Assembly: GCA_023413645.1 (NCBI GenBank)
Contig: JAEZPN010000065.1
Coordinates: 1 to 22,458 of the forward strand
DNA length: 22,458 bases
Direction of reading: 5' to 3'
From: Bacteroidota bacterium
GTDB lineage: Bacteria; Bacteroidota; Bacteroidia; Bacteroidales; Rikenellaceae
In this document: positions 15,879 to 22,458 of the stretch, one piece after another
Layout of the letters: each line of letters starts with the position of its first letter
Numbering within the stretch: the stretch's first letter is position 1
Made by a program: the position numbers and the translations under genes
Notes under the pieces: generated by a model
What the model was told of the DNA's origin: nothing
Database searches by the model: none
What the model saw: the letters and a program-made list of their open reading frames with translations, nothing else

Positions 15879-17843
15879 ATGAGAATTTTTAGACTTTTGG
15901 CCATTCTCGCCACTACAGTAAGCGCCATTGCGTTTACCTCGTGTACAGAGAACAACCACCCAACAGACAATGTGGACACTACTACATCCGTGACATTTGA
16001 GAAAGCGGAGGTGGAGCTTACCTACGAGGCAAGTGAGGTGACACTCAACTACACCATCAACAACGGCATCGAGGGTATCGACATCGTTGCTGAGACATCT
16101 GCAGATTGGATTTCAAACATCAAGGCCAACTTCGGCACTCTAACATTCGACGTTGAGCGCAACGGCGAGGCAAGTGCTCGCGAGACAAAGATTCGCGTGA
16201 TGTACCCCAATGCAACAGCTTCGTACATCACCGTTAAGCAGGCACAGTTCGACGCTATCACATTCGAGATGGAGGTGACATCAAGCACTTCTACATCTTG
16301 TAGCACGCTCATCAAGCCCTCGAACAACGACTACGCATACATCGCCTACATGGCTGAGGTGGACTACTTCCTCGGAATGCAAATCACAACAGCCGAGGAG
16401 CTCTTCCAGGACGACTATAATTACTACATGGCCTTTGCCGAGCAGTATGATGCGCCCTACCTCTACGAGTTCTTCTTGGCAAACTACATCGCATACGAGG
16501 GCGAGCAGTCTATCGAGTGGACAGGCATGATGCCTAACAAGGAGTATGTGCTCTACGTATATGCTATCGAGTTCAACGAGGCAAACAACGACTACTGGAT
16601 GGCTTCGCCCATATCTTACAAGATGGTAACACTTGATGGTAAGGAACTTAACGATGTCACATTCGACGTAGACATCGCTGTTGACGGCCCCAATGCTTCA
16701 TACAAAATCAACCCCGTGAACTGGGAGGGTAAGTACTACCTCACAGTGTACGAGGAGGGCGACTATATGTATCGCGACACACCCGCAGACGACTTCTACA
16801 CTAAGACCATCACAAACGTATGGCTCGACATGATAGCACAACTTCTTGCATCGGGTTACTCAGTAGATACTCTCCTTGAGTTCATGTGCTTGCAGGGCTA
16901 TGAGGAGTATAGCGAGCTCTTGAAGGGCAACACAAACTACGCTATGGTAATCTACGCCGTAGAGATGATTGACGGACTACCTCAGGTGGCATCAACACCT
17001 CAGATCTTCAACTTCACAACCGAGGAGGTGAGTGCTTCGACAATGAAGCTCGACATCAGAGTTGAGAATAAGTATGTGCGCGTGGCAGATATCATCATCA
17101 CACCTTCGACCAACGACCCATACACCGTGGCTATCGTACCAAAGAACGAGGTGCCCGACAAGAGCGACGAGGATATTATCGCATGGTGCAACAAGTCATT
17201 CAACATGGAGAGCTACCAGGGCGAGATCTTCAGCCACATCAACTCATTCAAGCCTGAGACAGAGTACTCTATCCTCGCTTATGGCTACTACGGCGACGTT
17301 GTAACAACAGAACTCTTCCGCCTCGACTTCAAAACCGACGCTGAGAGCGAGTGCGAGAATAGCGTTGTGCGCGTAGACTTCAACGGACCATACAGTCTTA
17401 TGGAGCTCGAGGCATACGACCCCGACTACTTCTACAGCTACGGCATGTTCGAGACTATGGGTTGGTACGCTATGTGGTCAGAGATCATCACCGAGAAGCC
17501 CACTCAGGACCTCTTCTACTGCATCTACAAGGCACAGGAGATTGCAGTATATGGCGAGCAGGAAGTATTCGAGGACCTCATCGCATATCCTTGCGCACCC
17601 ACTCAGATCCTCACTGGCCAGAACGACACACTCTACGTTATGTGCGCCGTAGCTATGGACTACCGCGGCAACTTTACAGAGATGTGGATGTCAGAGCCAT
17701 TCATGTACAATTACAATGCTTCGACAAAGCGCCCATTGGAGGAGCTTATCGAGAAAATATTCGGTGCACAGAGTTCAGCTAAGCAGCTCAAGGTGCAGAG
17801 CACAGTGCCCGCAGCAAAGTCTCTTCGCACAACGATGCGATAG
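15879..17843 (+). CDS. Large BACON-domain lipoprotein (copy B, divergent partner)
   Basis: The 654-residue protein starts at the ATG 15879-15881, which gives a lipoprotein signal peptide (MRIFRLLAILATTVSAIAF) with lipobox TSC (C22). The frame stays open upstream, but that stretch is AT-rich, contains the promoter and does not look coding. A BACON-like domain follows (about 38-127; TSADWISNIKANFG, FDVERNGEASARE, ITVKQAQF). Beta-rich modules then run about 128-265, 266-390, 391-500 and 501-610. These carry segments such as NKEYVLYVYAIEF, NTNYAMVIYAVEM and ETEYSILAYGYYG, corresponding in place and pattern to the modules of the minus-strand neighbour. I take the two as diverged paralogues. No catalytic motif is visible; a surface binding or structural role is an inference. 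Codons are mixed (GCA, ACA, GTG, GCC), without the strong U-ending bias of its partner. A terminator follows. Confidence 0.78.
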   Translation: MRIFRLLAILATTVSAIAFTSCTENNHPTDNVDTTTSVTFEKAEVELTYEASEVTLNYTINNGIEGIDIVAETSADWISNIKANFGTLTFDVERNGEASARETKIRVMYPNATASYITVKQAQFDAITFEMEVTSSTSTSCSTLIKPSNNDYAYIAYMAEVDYFLGMQITTAEELFQDDYNYYMAFAEQYDAPYLYEFFLANYIAYEGEQSIEWTGMMPNKEYVLYVYAIEFNEANNDYWMASPISYKMVTLDGKELNDVTFDVDIAVDGPNASYKINPVNWEGKYYLTVYEEGDYMYRDTPADDFYTKTITNVWLDMIAQLLASGYSVDTLLEFMCLQGYEEYSELLKGNTNYAMVIYAVEMIDGLPQVASTPQIFNFTTEEVSASTMKLDIRVENKYVRVADIIITPSTNDPYTVAIVPKNEVPDKSDEDIIAWCNKSFNMESYQGEIFSHINSFKPETEYSILAYGYYGDVVTTELFRLDFKTDAESECENSVVRVDFNGPYSLMELEAYDPDYFYSYGMFETMGWYAMWSEIITEKPTQDLFYCIYKAQEIAVYGEQEVFEDLIAYPCAPTQILTGQNDTLYVMCAVAMDYRGNFTEMWMSEPFMYNYNASTKRPLEELIEKIFGAQSSAKQLKVQSTVPAAKSLRTTMR

Positions 17844-17872
17844 TAGCACTTAAGCATTTAATTGACAACCTG

Positions 17873-17905
17873 GTGTGGGTGGAGTAAAATCTGCCCACAC
17901 TTTTT
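17873..17905 (+). terminator. Intrinsic terminator of the plus-strand BACON lipoprotein gene
   Basis: Stem gtgtggg (17873-17879) pairs with cccacac (17894-17900), with an extra U-G pair inside, and is followed directly by TTTTT (17901-17905). It separates the lipoprotein from the exchanger operon. Confidence 0.8.
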
Positions 17906-17938
17906 CATTTACATAGGTATCTATTTCGATTTTTTTTA

Positions 17939-17946
17939 TACCTTTG
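17939..17946 (+). promoter_or_regulatory. Predicted -7 box of the exchanger/acylation operon
   Basis: TACCTTTG matches TAnnTTTG and lies 22 bp before the exchanger ATG, giving a short leader of about 16 nt. It sits just after the preceding terminator. A -33 element is not clear; the upstream stretch is T-rich. Confidence 0.5.
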
Positions 17947-17968
17947 CCAATTATTTATTAACGCAAAT

Positions 17969-18976
17969 ATGGAGTATTTGATTCTTATAGGAGCTTTGGC
18001 TCTAATCATCGGCGGTGCGATGTTGCTCACCGACGGTTCTGTGGCATTGGCAGCACGCTTTCATGTGCCCGAGTTTATCGTGGGTCTAACAATCGTGGCT
18101 GTGGGTACCTCTATGCCCGAGCTTACGGTAAGTTTTATCTCGGCACTCAAAGACGAGAGCGCAATGGCTATCGGTAATGTCGTGGGCTCCAACTGCTTCA
18201 ATACTCTGGCTATCCTCGGCATATGTGCGATATTCTCGCCCATACTCTTCACCAAGACCAACATCCGCCGCGACATACCCATCTGCATAGTAGCAACTTT
18301 GGCACTCCTCGTGGCAACGCTTATAAATGAGGATATTTCGCGCATCGAGGGTATAATTCTGCTCGTGGGCTACATTGTGATGATTGTGTTGATGATACGC
18401 GCTGAGAAGAAAACACTCCTTAAGAACCCCACACCCGCCGAGCCCGAGCAGAGCGCAAAGCCCATGCCCGTATGGCGTATCCCCGTGTGGATTTTGTTGG
18501 GTCTTGGTGGTCTTATCTGGGGTGGCGACCTCTTCGTGGATAGCGCCTCGGCTATCGCCAATGCGTGGGGTGTACCTGAGTCAACAATCGCCATCACACT
18601 CGTAGCAGGCGGCACATCGCTCCCCGAGTTGGCATCGAGCCTCGTGGCGATATTCAAGGGTCGCGCATCGTTGGCACTGGGTAACGTTCTCGGCTCGAAC
18701 ATCGCAAACATCCTGCTTATCCTCGGTCTCTGCGGTGCCATCAAACCACTCTCAATGGGCGACGTTACGATGATTGACATCTACGTTGTGGCAGCAGCAG
18801 CAACACTTGTTATGATTTCTGCACTCGTTATCGGTCGCGATAAGATGACACGCTTCGAGGGTGTTATATTCCTACTATGCTACGTAGCATACATCTACTA
18901 CCTCATCTCGGTTCCCACCGACAACGCTGTGGAGGAGACATTCGAGAACCGCGAGCAGATTGAGATCACAAAGTAG
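17969..18976 (+). CDS. Calcium/sodium antiporter (CaCA family, YrbG-like)
   Basis: This 335-residue inner-membrane protein has the two inverted alpha repeats of the Ca2+/cation antiporter superfamily. Repeat 1 holds VAVGTSMPELTVS (43-55) and GNVVGSNCFN (69-78). Repeat 2 holds VAGGTSLPELASS (212-224) and GNVLGSNIAN (238-247). The acidic residues E51 and E220 within GTSxPE and the GNxxGSN loops form the ion-binding sites in this family. About ten membrane segments are visible, with a charged cytoplasmic loop near 144-170. Length is normal for prokaryotic members, which usually exchange Ca2+ for Na+. The gene is first in a tight plus-strand string, 9 bp before the SGNH gene, so cotranscription with envelope acylation genes is likely. 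Whether the link is functional is unknown. Confidence 0.93.
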   Translation: MEYLILIGALALIIGGAMLLTDGSVALAARFHVPEFIVGLTIVAVGTSMPELTVSFISALKDESAMAIGNVVGSNCFNTLAILGICAIFSPILFTKTNIRRDIPICIVATLALLVATLINEDISRIEGIILLVGYIVMIVLMIRAEKKTLLKNPTPAEPEQSAKPMPVWRIPVWILLGLGGLIWGGDLFVDSASAIANAWGVPESTIAITLVAGGTSLPELASSLVAIFKGRASLALGNVLGSNIANILLILGLCGAIKPLSMGDVTMIDIYVVAAAATLVMISALVIGRDKMTRFEGVIFLLCYVAYIYYLISVPTDNAVEETFENREQIEITK

Positions 18977-18985
18977 TATCACACA

Positions 18986-20602
18986 ATGAAAAACTCTAAC
19001 GCAAATATACGCATCGCAGGTTTCACCCTTGTCGTAATTCTCGGCTTGGTAGGCCTCGGTTTTGTGCCCTCGTTCAAAATCTTCGGCATGGACCTCGAGC
19101 GCATAGACATACTCTCGGAGTTGCGCACAGATGAGAGCATAGAGGAGGCGGCAAATAGTCACATCGCCGACTTCGAACTATTGGATATGCAGCTCGAAGC
19201 AGCAGAGGTCATAGATACTCTGCCCGAACCTATTCCCGTGCGCTATGAGTGGGTTGTGTCAAGCGCCCCACGCTGCAATAGAGCCAATCTGCGCAGTGAG
19301 GATATCCGCCCTGCGGGCAGCAACATCGTGGACTTCGAGGACTTCGACACCCTTGCCGTAACACGCTTCGACCAATTTATCGAAAAGCTCGCCATGGGTC
19401 AGGATGTACGCATAGCATTCATGGGTGACTCATTCGTCGAGGGCGACATCGTGACATGCGACCTACGCGAGGAGCTACAGAGCCGCTTCGGTGGCCGTGG
19501 TGCCGGCTTCATACCTGCAGATATACCCTTCGCAACCGTGCGTAAGAGCATCAAGCGCACATCAACAAACTGGAAGACGTACAGTGTAATGAAGTCGAAG
19601 GAGGCTCCCGAGGCTGTGCGTGAGCGCCTATTCATCTCTGGCTACTTGGCAGAGGGTGGCGCAGGTGCTACAACACGCTGGCAGTCGACAAATTCACACG
19701 CCTCGCTCGACTCGTGTACCCAGGCACGCATACTCCTTATCAGTCGCGACACCAGCCGCGTAGAGGTAGTGCTCGGTGATACGCTACGCAACGAGTTTAT
19801 GATTGCGGGCGATGAGCGTGTTCGCGAAATCTTCGTAGAAGGTGCCGTCGATGATATACGTATGCGCGTGGTTGAGGGTAGCGTAATGTGCTACGGTGCA
19901 TCGTTGGAGGGTAACGGTGGCGTTACGGTCGACAACTTCTCGGTGCGCAGCAACAATGGCCACGCCATCTTTGGCACAAGTGCCACGGTAAACCGCCAGA
20001 TAGATGAGTTCGTGGGTTACGACCTCGTGGTATTGCAGTATGGACTCAACATCATGCAGCAGGGACAGCGTAAATATACCAAGTACAGCGACCAGGTGCG
20101 CGATATGATTGCCTATGCCGAGCGCTGCTTCCCCAATGCTGCAATCTTGGTTGTGGGTGTTAGCGACCGCTGGGTTAAGAACGCCGAGACAAATGCCTAC
20201 GAGCCTATCGGTTCAGTAGATGCCCTCACAAAGTATCAGCGTGCTGCGGCAGATAGCTGCAACGTGGTATTCTGGGAGACGGCACGCGTGATGCAGAACC
20301 TCGGAGGCATGCCCGCCTTCGTATCTAACGGCTGGGCTGCGAAGGACTATACCCATATCAACTATGCCGGTGGCAAGCGCATAGCAAATGCCCTTACCGA
20401 GGCTATATGCCAGCGCGTATATACCCTACTCTATGAGCAGGAGGAGGTTGCTCGCATCGAGGCAGAGCGTCAGGCAGAACTCGAGCGACAGAGGGCACTG
20501 GAGGCCGAGGAGAGGCTCAACAACCAGATTAACGCTGTAGGCCCAATTATAGACTCTATAGGTTGGAGCAACGAGGCATGCAACACAAATAGCGAGGAGT
20601 AA
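18986..20602 (+). CDS. Membrane-anchored SGNH hydrolase/acyltransferase with coiled-coil tail
   Basis: The 538-residue protein has one N-terminal membrane segment (about 10-29), then a linker, and an SGNH domain from about 125 to 480 facing the periplasm. Block I is AFMGDSFVEGD with nucleophile S149. Block III is LQYGLNIM with oxyanion N355, and block V is KDYTHINYAGG with D454 and H457. A glycine-rich GGAGATTRW (224-232) fits block II. SGNH partners of MBOAT proteins move acetyl groups to, or remove them from, envelope polysaccharides (AlgJ/AlgX, PatB and relatives), and the next gene, 2 bp downstream, is an MBOAT. A highly charged Glu/Arg/Ala helix (about 484-515, probable coiled coil) follows the domain; I do not know it from characterised partners. 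The acceptor glycan is unknown, and hydrolase versus transferase activity is not decided by sequence. Confidence 0.82.
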   Translation: MKNSNANIRIAGFTLVVILGLVGLGFVPSFKIFGMDLERIDILSELRTDESIEEAANSHIADFELLDMQLEAAEVIDTLPEPIPVRYEWVVSSAPRCNRANLRSEDIRPAGSNIVDFEDFDTLAVTRFDQFIEKLAMGQDVRIAFMGDSFVEGDIVTCDLREELQSRFGGRGAGFIPADIPFATVRKSIKRTSTNWKTYSVMKSKEAPEAVRERLFISGYLAEGGAGATTRWQSTNSHASLDSCTQARILLISRDTSRVEVVLGDTLRNEFMIAGDERVREIFVEGAVDDIRMRVVEGSVMCYGASLEGNGGVTVDNFSVRSNNGHAIFGTSATVNRQIDEFVGYDLVVLQYGLNIMQQGQRKYTKYSDQVRDMIAYAERCFPNAAILVVGVSDRWVKNAETNAYEPIGSVDALTKYQRAAADSCNVVFWETARVMQNLGGMPAFVSNGWAAKDYTHINYAGGKRIANALTEAICQRVYTLLYEQEEVARIEAERQAELERQRALEAEERLNNQINAVGPIIDSIGWSNEACNTNSEE

Positions 20603-20604
20603 CT

Positions 20605-22161
20605 ATGGAGTTTCTGAAGTTCGACAGCTCCCTCTGGCAGCGTGTGGTATCGCTCCTGGAGTACGACCCCGCAGCACCCATAACACTCGCTACGGGATTC
20701 TTCCTTTTCGCATTTTTTGTCTTTGCGCTGGGATACATCATCATCAAGCGCCGCCCAAACCTACGCACGTGGTATGTGGTGCTATTTTCGCTATACTTCT
20801 ACTACAAACTATCGGGACTATATCTCCTGCTGCTGTGTGGCGTAGCACTTAGCGACTTTATAATCGGCAAGTGTGTGGCACGTCGCATTGAAAAGGGTGA
20901 AAGCACACGTGGCTGGGTTGCACTAAGCGTAGTTATAAACGTCGCCATTCTCGTCTACTTCAAGGCTTCGGGATTCTTCGCCGGCATGCTGGAGAACATC
21001 TACCCCAATGGTGTGCTCAACTTCGAGGGCGTGGCAGTTCCCGCGGGTGTATCCTTCTTCGTATTCCAGTCCATAGCCTATGTTGTCGACATCTCGCGTG
21101 GCACAATAAAGCCCTTGCGCCGCTTTGTGGACTACCTCTTTTTGCTCTCCTTCTTCCCCAAAATGTTCCTCGGACCACTTGTCAAGGCTAAGGATTTCAT
21201 ACCACAGATTGAGGCACGTGAGGCGAACGTATCGCGCGATGACTTCGGACGTGCCGTGACGCTCATAGCAGGTGGTTTATTGAAGTATGCCGTTATAGCC
21301 TCATCACTCGGTGCGCTATTTGTAGGCCCCGCATTCAAGGGTGAGCTGGGCGATAGTGGCGTGGTGGCACTGCTTGCCGTATATGGCTTTACGATGCAGA
21401 TATACTGCGACTTCTCGGGTTACTCCGACATCGCCGTGGGCGTAGCACTCATGATGGGCTTCCGCCTACCCGACAACTTCGATGCACCCTACAAGTCGGC
21501 TACGATAACCGAGTTCTGGCGACGATGGCATATATCGCTCTCCACATGGCTCAAGGATTACCTCTACATAGCCCTCGGAGGCAACCGCCGCGGCTCGTTC
21601 CGCACATACATAAACCTCTTCCTCACAATGGTACTCGGCGGATTGTGGCATGGCGTAGGCATCTGCTACATGGCGTGGGGCATACTCCACGGTTTGGCGC
21701 TTGCACTACACAAGGTGTGGCTAAAGATTGTGCCTTGGGCAAAGAAGACGGGAGCAGAGATGCACCCCATAGTACGCTTCGGCGCTACGCTAATCACCCT
21801 ACATATAGTCGCCTTTGGATGGTTGCTCTTCGCATCGGCACAGCAGGGACCCCAATTTGGTGAGGACCTCGCCATCTTTAACGACATGATGCGCCGCATA
21901 ACTACGAACTTCCACATCGCAGACATCCTACCCGCAATCGAGGCTTCGGGCGTGGCGATAGCGATAATGTGTGTGGGATACATCATACACTACCTCCCCA
22001 AGCGCCTAAACGGCACTATCGAGCGCATGGTAACTCGCTCGGGATTTATGGGTCAGTGGCTGCTTATAGTGACCGTAATATGGGTTGTGATGCAGTGTAG
22101 CGCGATGCTCGTAGCCGAGACAGGCATGGCTGCGGGACTACCCATGTATGCTGACTATTAA
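20605..22161 (+). CDS. MBOAT-family membrane O-acyltransferase (AlgI/DltB/PatA-like)
   Basis: The 518-residue polytopic inner-membrane protein belongs to the MBOAT family, which passes acyl groups across or along the membrane to exported glycans. Conserved features are SFFVFQSIAYVVDISRG (150-166), FLGPLVKAKDF (188-198), CDFSGYSDIAVG (268-279), the block TEFWRRWHISLSTWLKDYLY (302-321) with H309, GGNRRG (325-330) and GGLWHG (345-350) with the presumed catalytic H349. At least ten membrane helices can be seen. This pattern matches the AlgI/PatA branch, usually paired with a periplasmic SGNH protein, and just such a gene lies 2 bp upstream. A PAP2 phosphatase gene starts 13 bp downstream. The likely donor is acetyl-CoA-derived acetate by family analogy; the acceptor is unknown. 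Confidence 0.93.
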   Translation: MEFLKFDSSLWQRVVSLLEYDPAAPITLATGFFLFAFFVFALGYIIIKRRPNLRTWYVVLFSLYFYYKLSGLYLLLLCGVALSDFIIGKCVARRIEKGESTRGWVALSVVINVAILVYFKASGFFAGMLENIYPNGVLNFEGVAVPAGVSFFVFQSIAYVVDISRGTIKPLRRFVDYLFLLSFFPKMFLGPLVKAKDFIPQIEAREANVSRDDFGRAVTLIAGGLLKYAVIASSLGALFVGPAFKGELGDSGVVALLAVYGFTMQIYCDFSGYSDIAVGVALMMGFRLPDNFDAPYKSATITEFWRRWHISLSTWLKDYLYIALGGNRRGSFRTYINLFLTMVLGGLWHGVGICYMAWGILHGLALALHKVWLKIVPWAKKTGAEMHPIVRFGATLITLHIVAFGWLLFASAQQGPQFGEDLAIFNDMMRRITTNFHIADILPAIEASGVAIAIMCVGYIIHYLPKRLNGTIERMVTRSGFMGQWLLIVTVIWVVMQCSAMLVAETGMAAGLPMYADY

Positions 22162-22174
22162 CATTTTACAGACT

Positions 22175-22458
22175 ATGAATAACGTAACTTGGGATTGGGG
22201 ACTATTTGAGGTGTTAAACTTCGACGGCCCAGCATGGCTCGATGTCGCAATGACAAAGATATCGGGCATGGCACTCTGGATTCCCCTATATATACTTATA
22301 TTATATTTGGTATGGCGCCGTCACTCGTGGCGTGGCATCCTCGCCTTTGTGGTTGCCGTAGGTGTGGCCATACTCTTTGCCGACGTGGTTGCTGGCATCT
22401 TCAAGCACCAGGGGCCTCTTGCCGACATATGGCCATCGTTCCCCGCACGCCTACGCCC
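22175..22458 (+). CDS. PAP2-type membrane phosphatase, N-terminal 94 codons
   Basis: The gene runs off the right edge. The visible part reads MNNVTWDWGLFEVLNFDGPA, then two membrane segments (about 30-47 and 54-73), then FKHQGPLADIWPSFPARLRP. This layout (FDG start, first helix with GMALWIPLYILILYL, then K...RP) is that of Bacteroidales PAP2-superfamily proteins, which dephosphorylate membrane lipids such as undecaprenyl diphosphate or lipid A. The lysine-to-RP spacing is about 16 residues, where the common PAP2 motif 1 has about six. Motifs 2 (PSGH) and 3 (catalytic His) lie outside the window, so the call rests on the start only. It is 13 bp after the MBOAT gene and likely the fourth gene of that operon. 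Confidence 0.65.
   Translation, partial: MNNVTWDWGLFEVLNFDGPAWLDVAMTKISGMALWIPLYILILYLVWRRHSWRGILAFVVAVGVAILFADVVAGIFKHQGPLADIWPSFPARLR

Noticed and set aside
9555..17843. Polysaccharide utilization locus
   Set aside because: Although a GH2 enzyme and BACON lipoproteins are present, there is no SusC or SusD homologue, no hybrid two-component or sigma/anti-sigma regulator, and terminators separate the parts.

Overview
The window looks like a chromosomal segment of a Bacteroidales bacterium. Four things point there: promoter motifs of the TAnnTTTG type with, in three cases, a TTTG/TTG-like element about 18-20 nt upstream; start codons without clear Shine-Dalgarno sequences; large BACON-type lipoproteins; and the gene families present. 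A gut Rikenellaceae/Alistipes-like organism would fit (tryptophanase, secreted GH2 beta-galactosidase), but the genus is an inference. I see no rRNA, tRNA, CRISPR array, insertion sequence or phage gene, and no gene-free stretch longer than about 275 bases.

Left part (1-7190, minus strand). The window opens inside a PLP-dependent beta-eliminating lyase, most likely tryptophanase, with its own promoter. Upstream lies a probable three-gene unit, read from high to low coordinates: an outer-membrane gluzincin peptidase/beta-propeller/beta-barrel fusion, a class A penicillin-binding protein, and aspartate-semialdehyde dehydrogenase. Asd feeds the diaminopimelate branch used for peptidoglycan and the PBP polymerises and cross-links it, so this unit has an envelope theme. 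A long inverted repeat follows asd.

Middle part (7259-13405, minus strand). A compact operon runs nitroreductase, secreted GH2 beta-galactosidase, ABC ATPase, ABC-2 permease. It has a good promoter at one end and a U-tract terminator at the other. There is no SusC/SusD pair or sugar regulator, so it is not a standard polysaccharide utilization locus.

Lipoprotein pair (13452-17905). Two divergent large lipoproteins of similar architecture share a 273-bp promoter region. Each has a lipobox, a BACON-like domain and then roughly 120-residue beta-rich modules, and each ends at a strong intrinsic terminator. They look like diverged paralogues. The minus-strand copy has the U-ending codon preference also seen in the tryptophanase fragment, which suggests high expression.

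Right part (17939-22458, plus strand). A tight gene string encodes a CaCA-type Na+/Ca2+ exchanger, a membrane-anchored SGNH hydrolase with a charged coiled-coil tail, an MBOAT O-acyltransferase and the start of a PAP2-type membrane phosphatase. The MBOAT/SGNH pair resembles known export-and-transfer O-acetylation pairs of cell-envelope glycans. It is the best candidate here for an incompletely described system.
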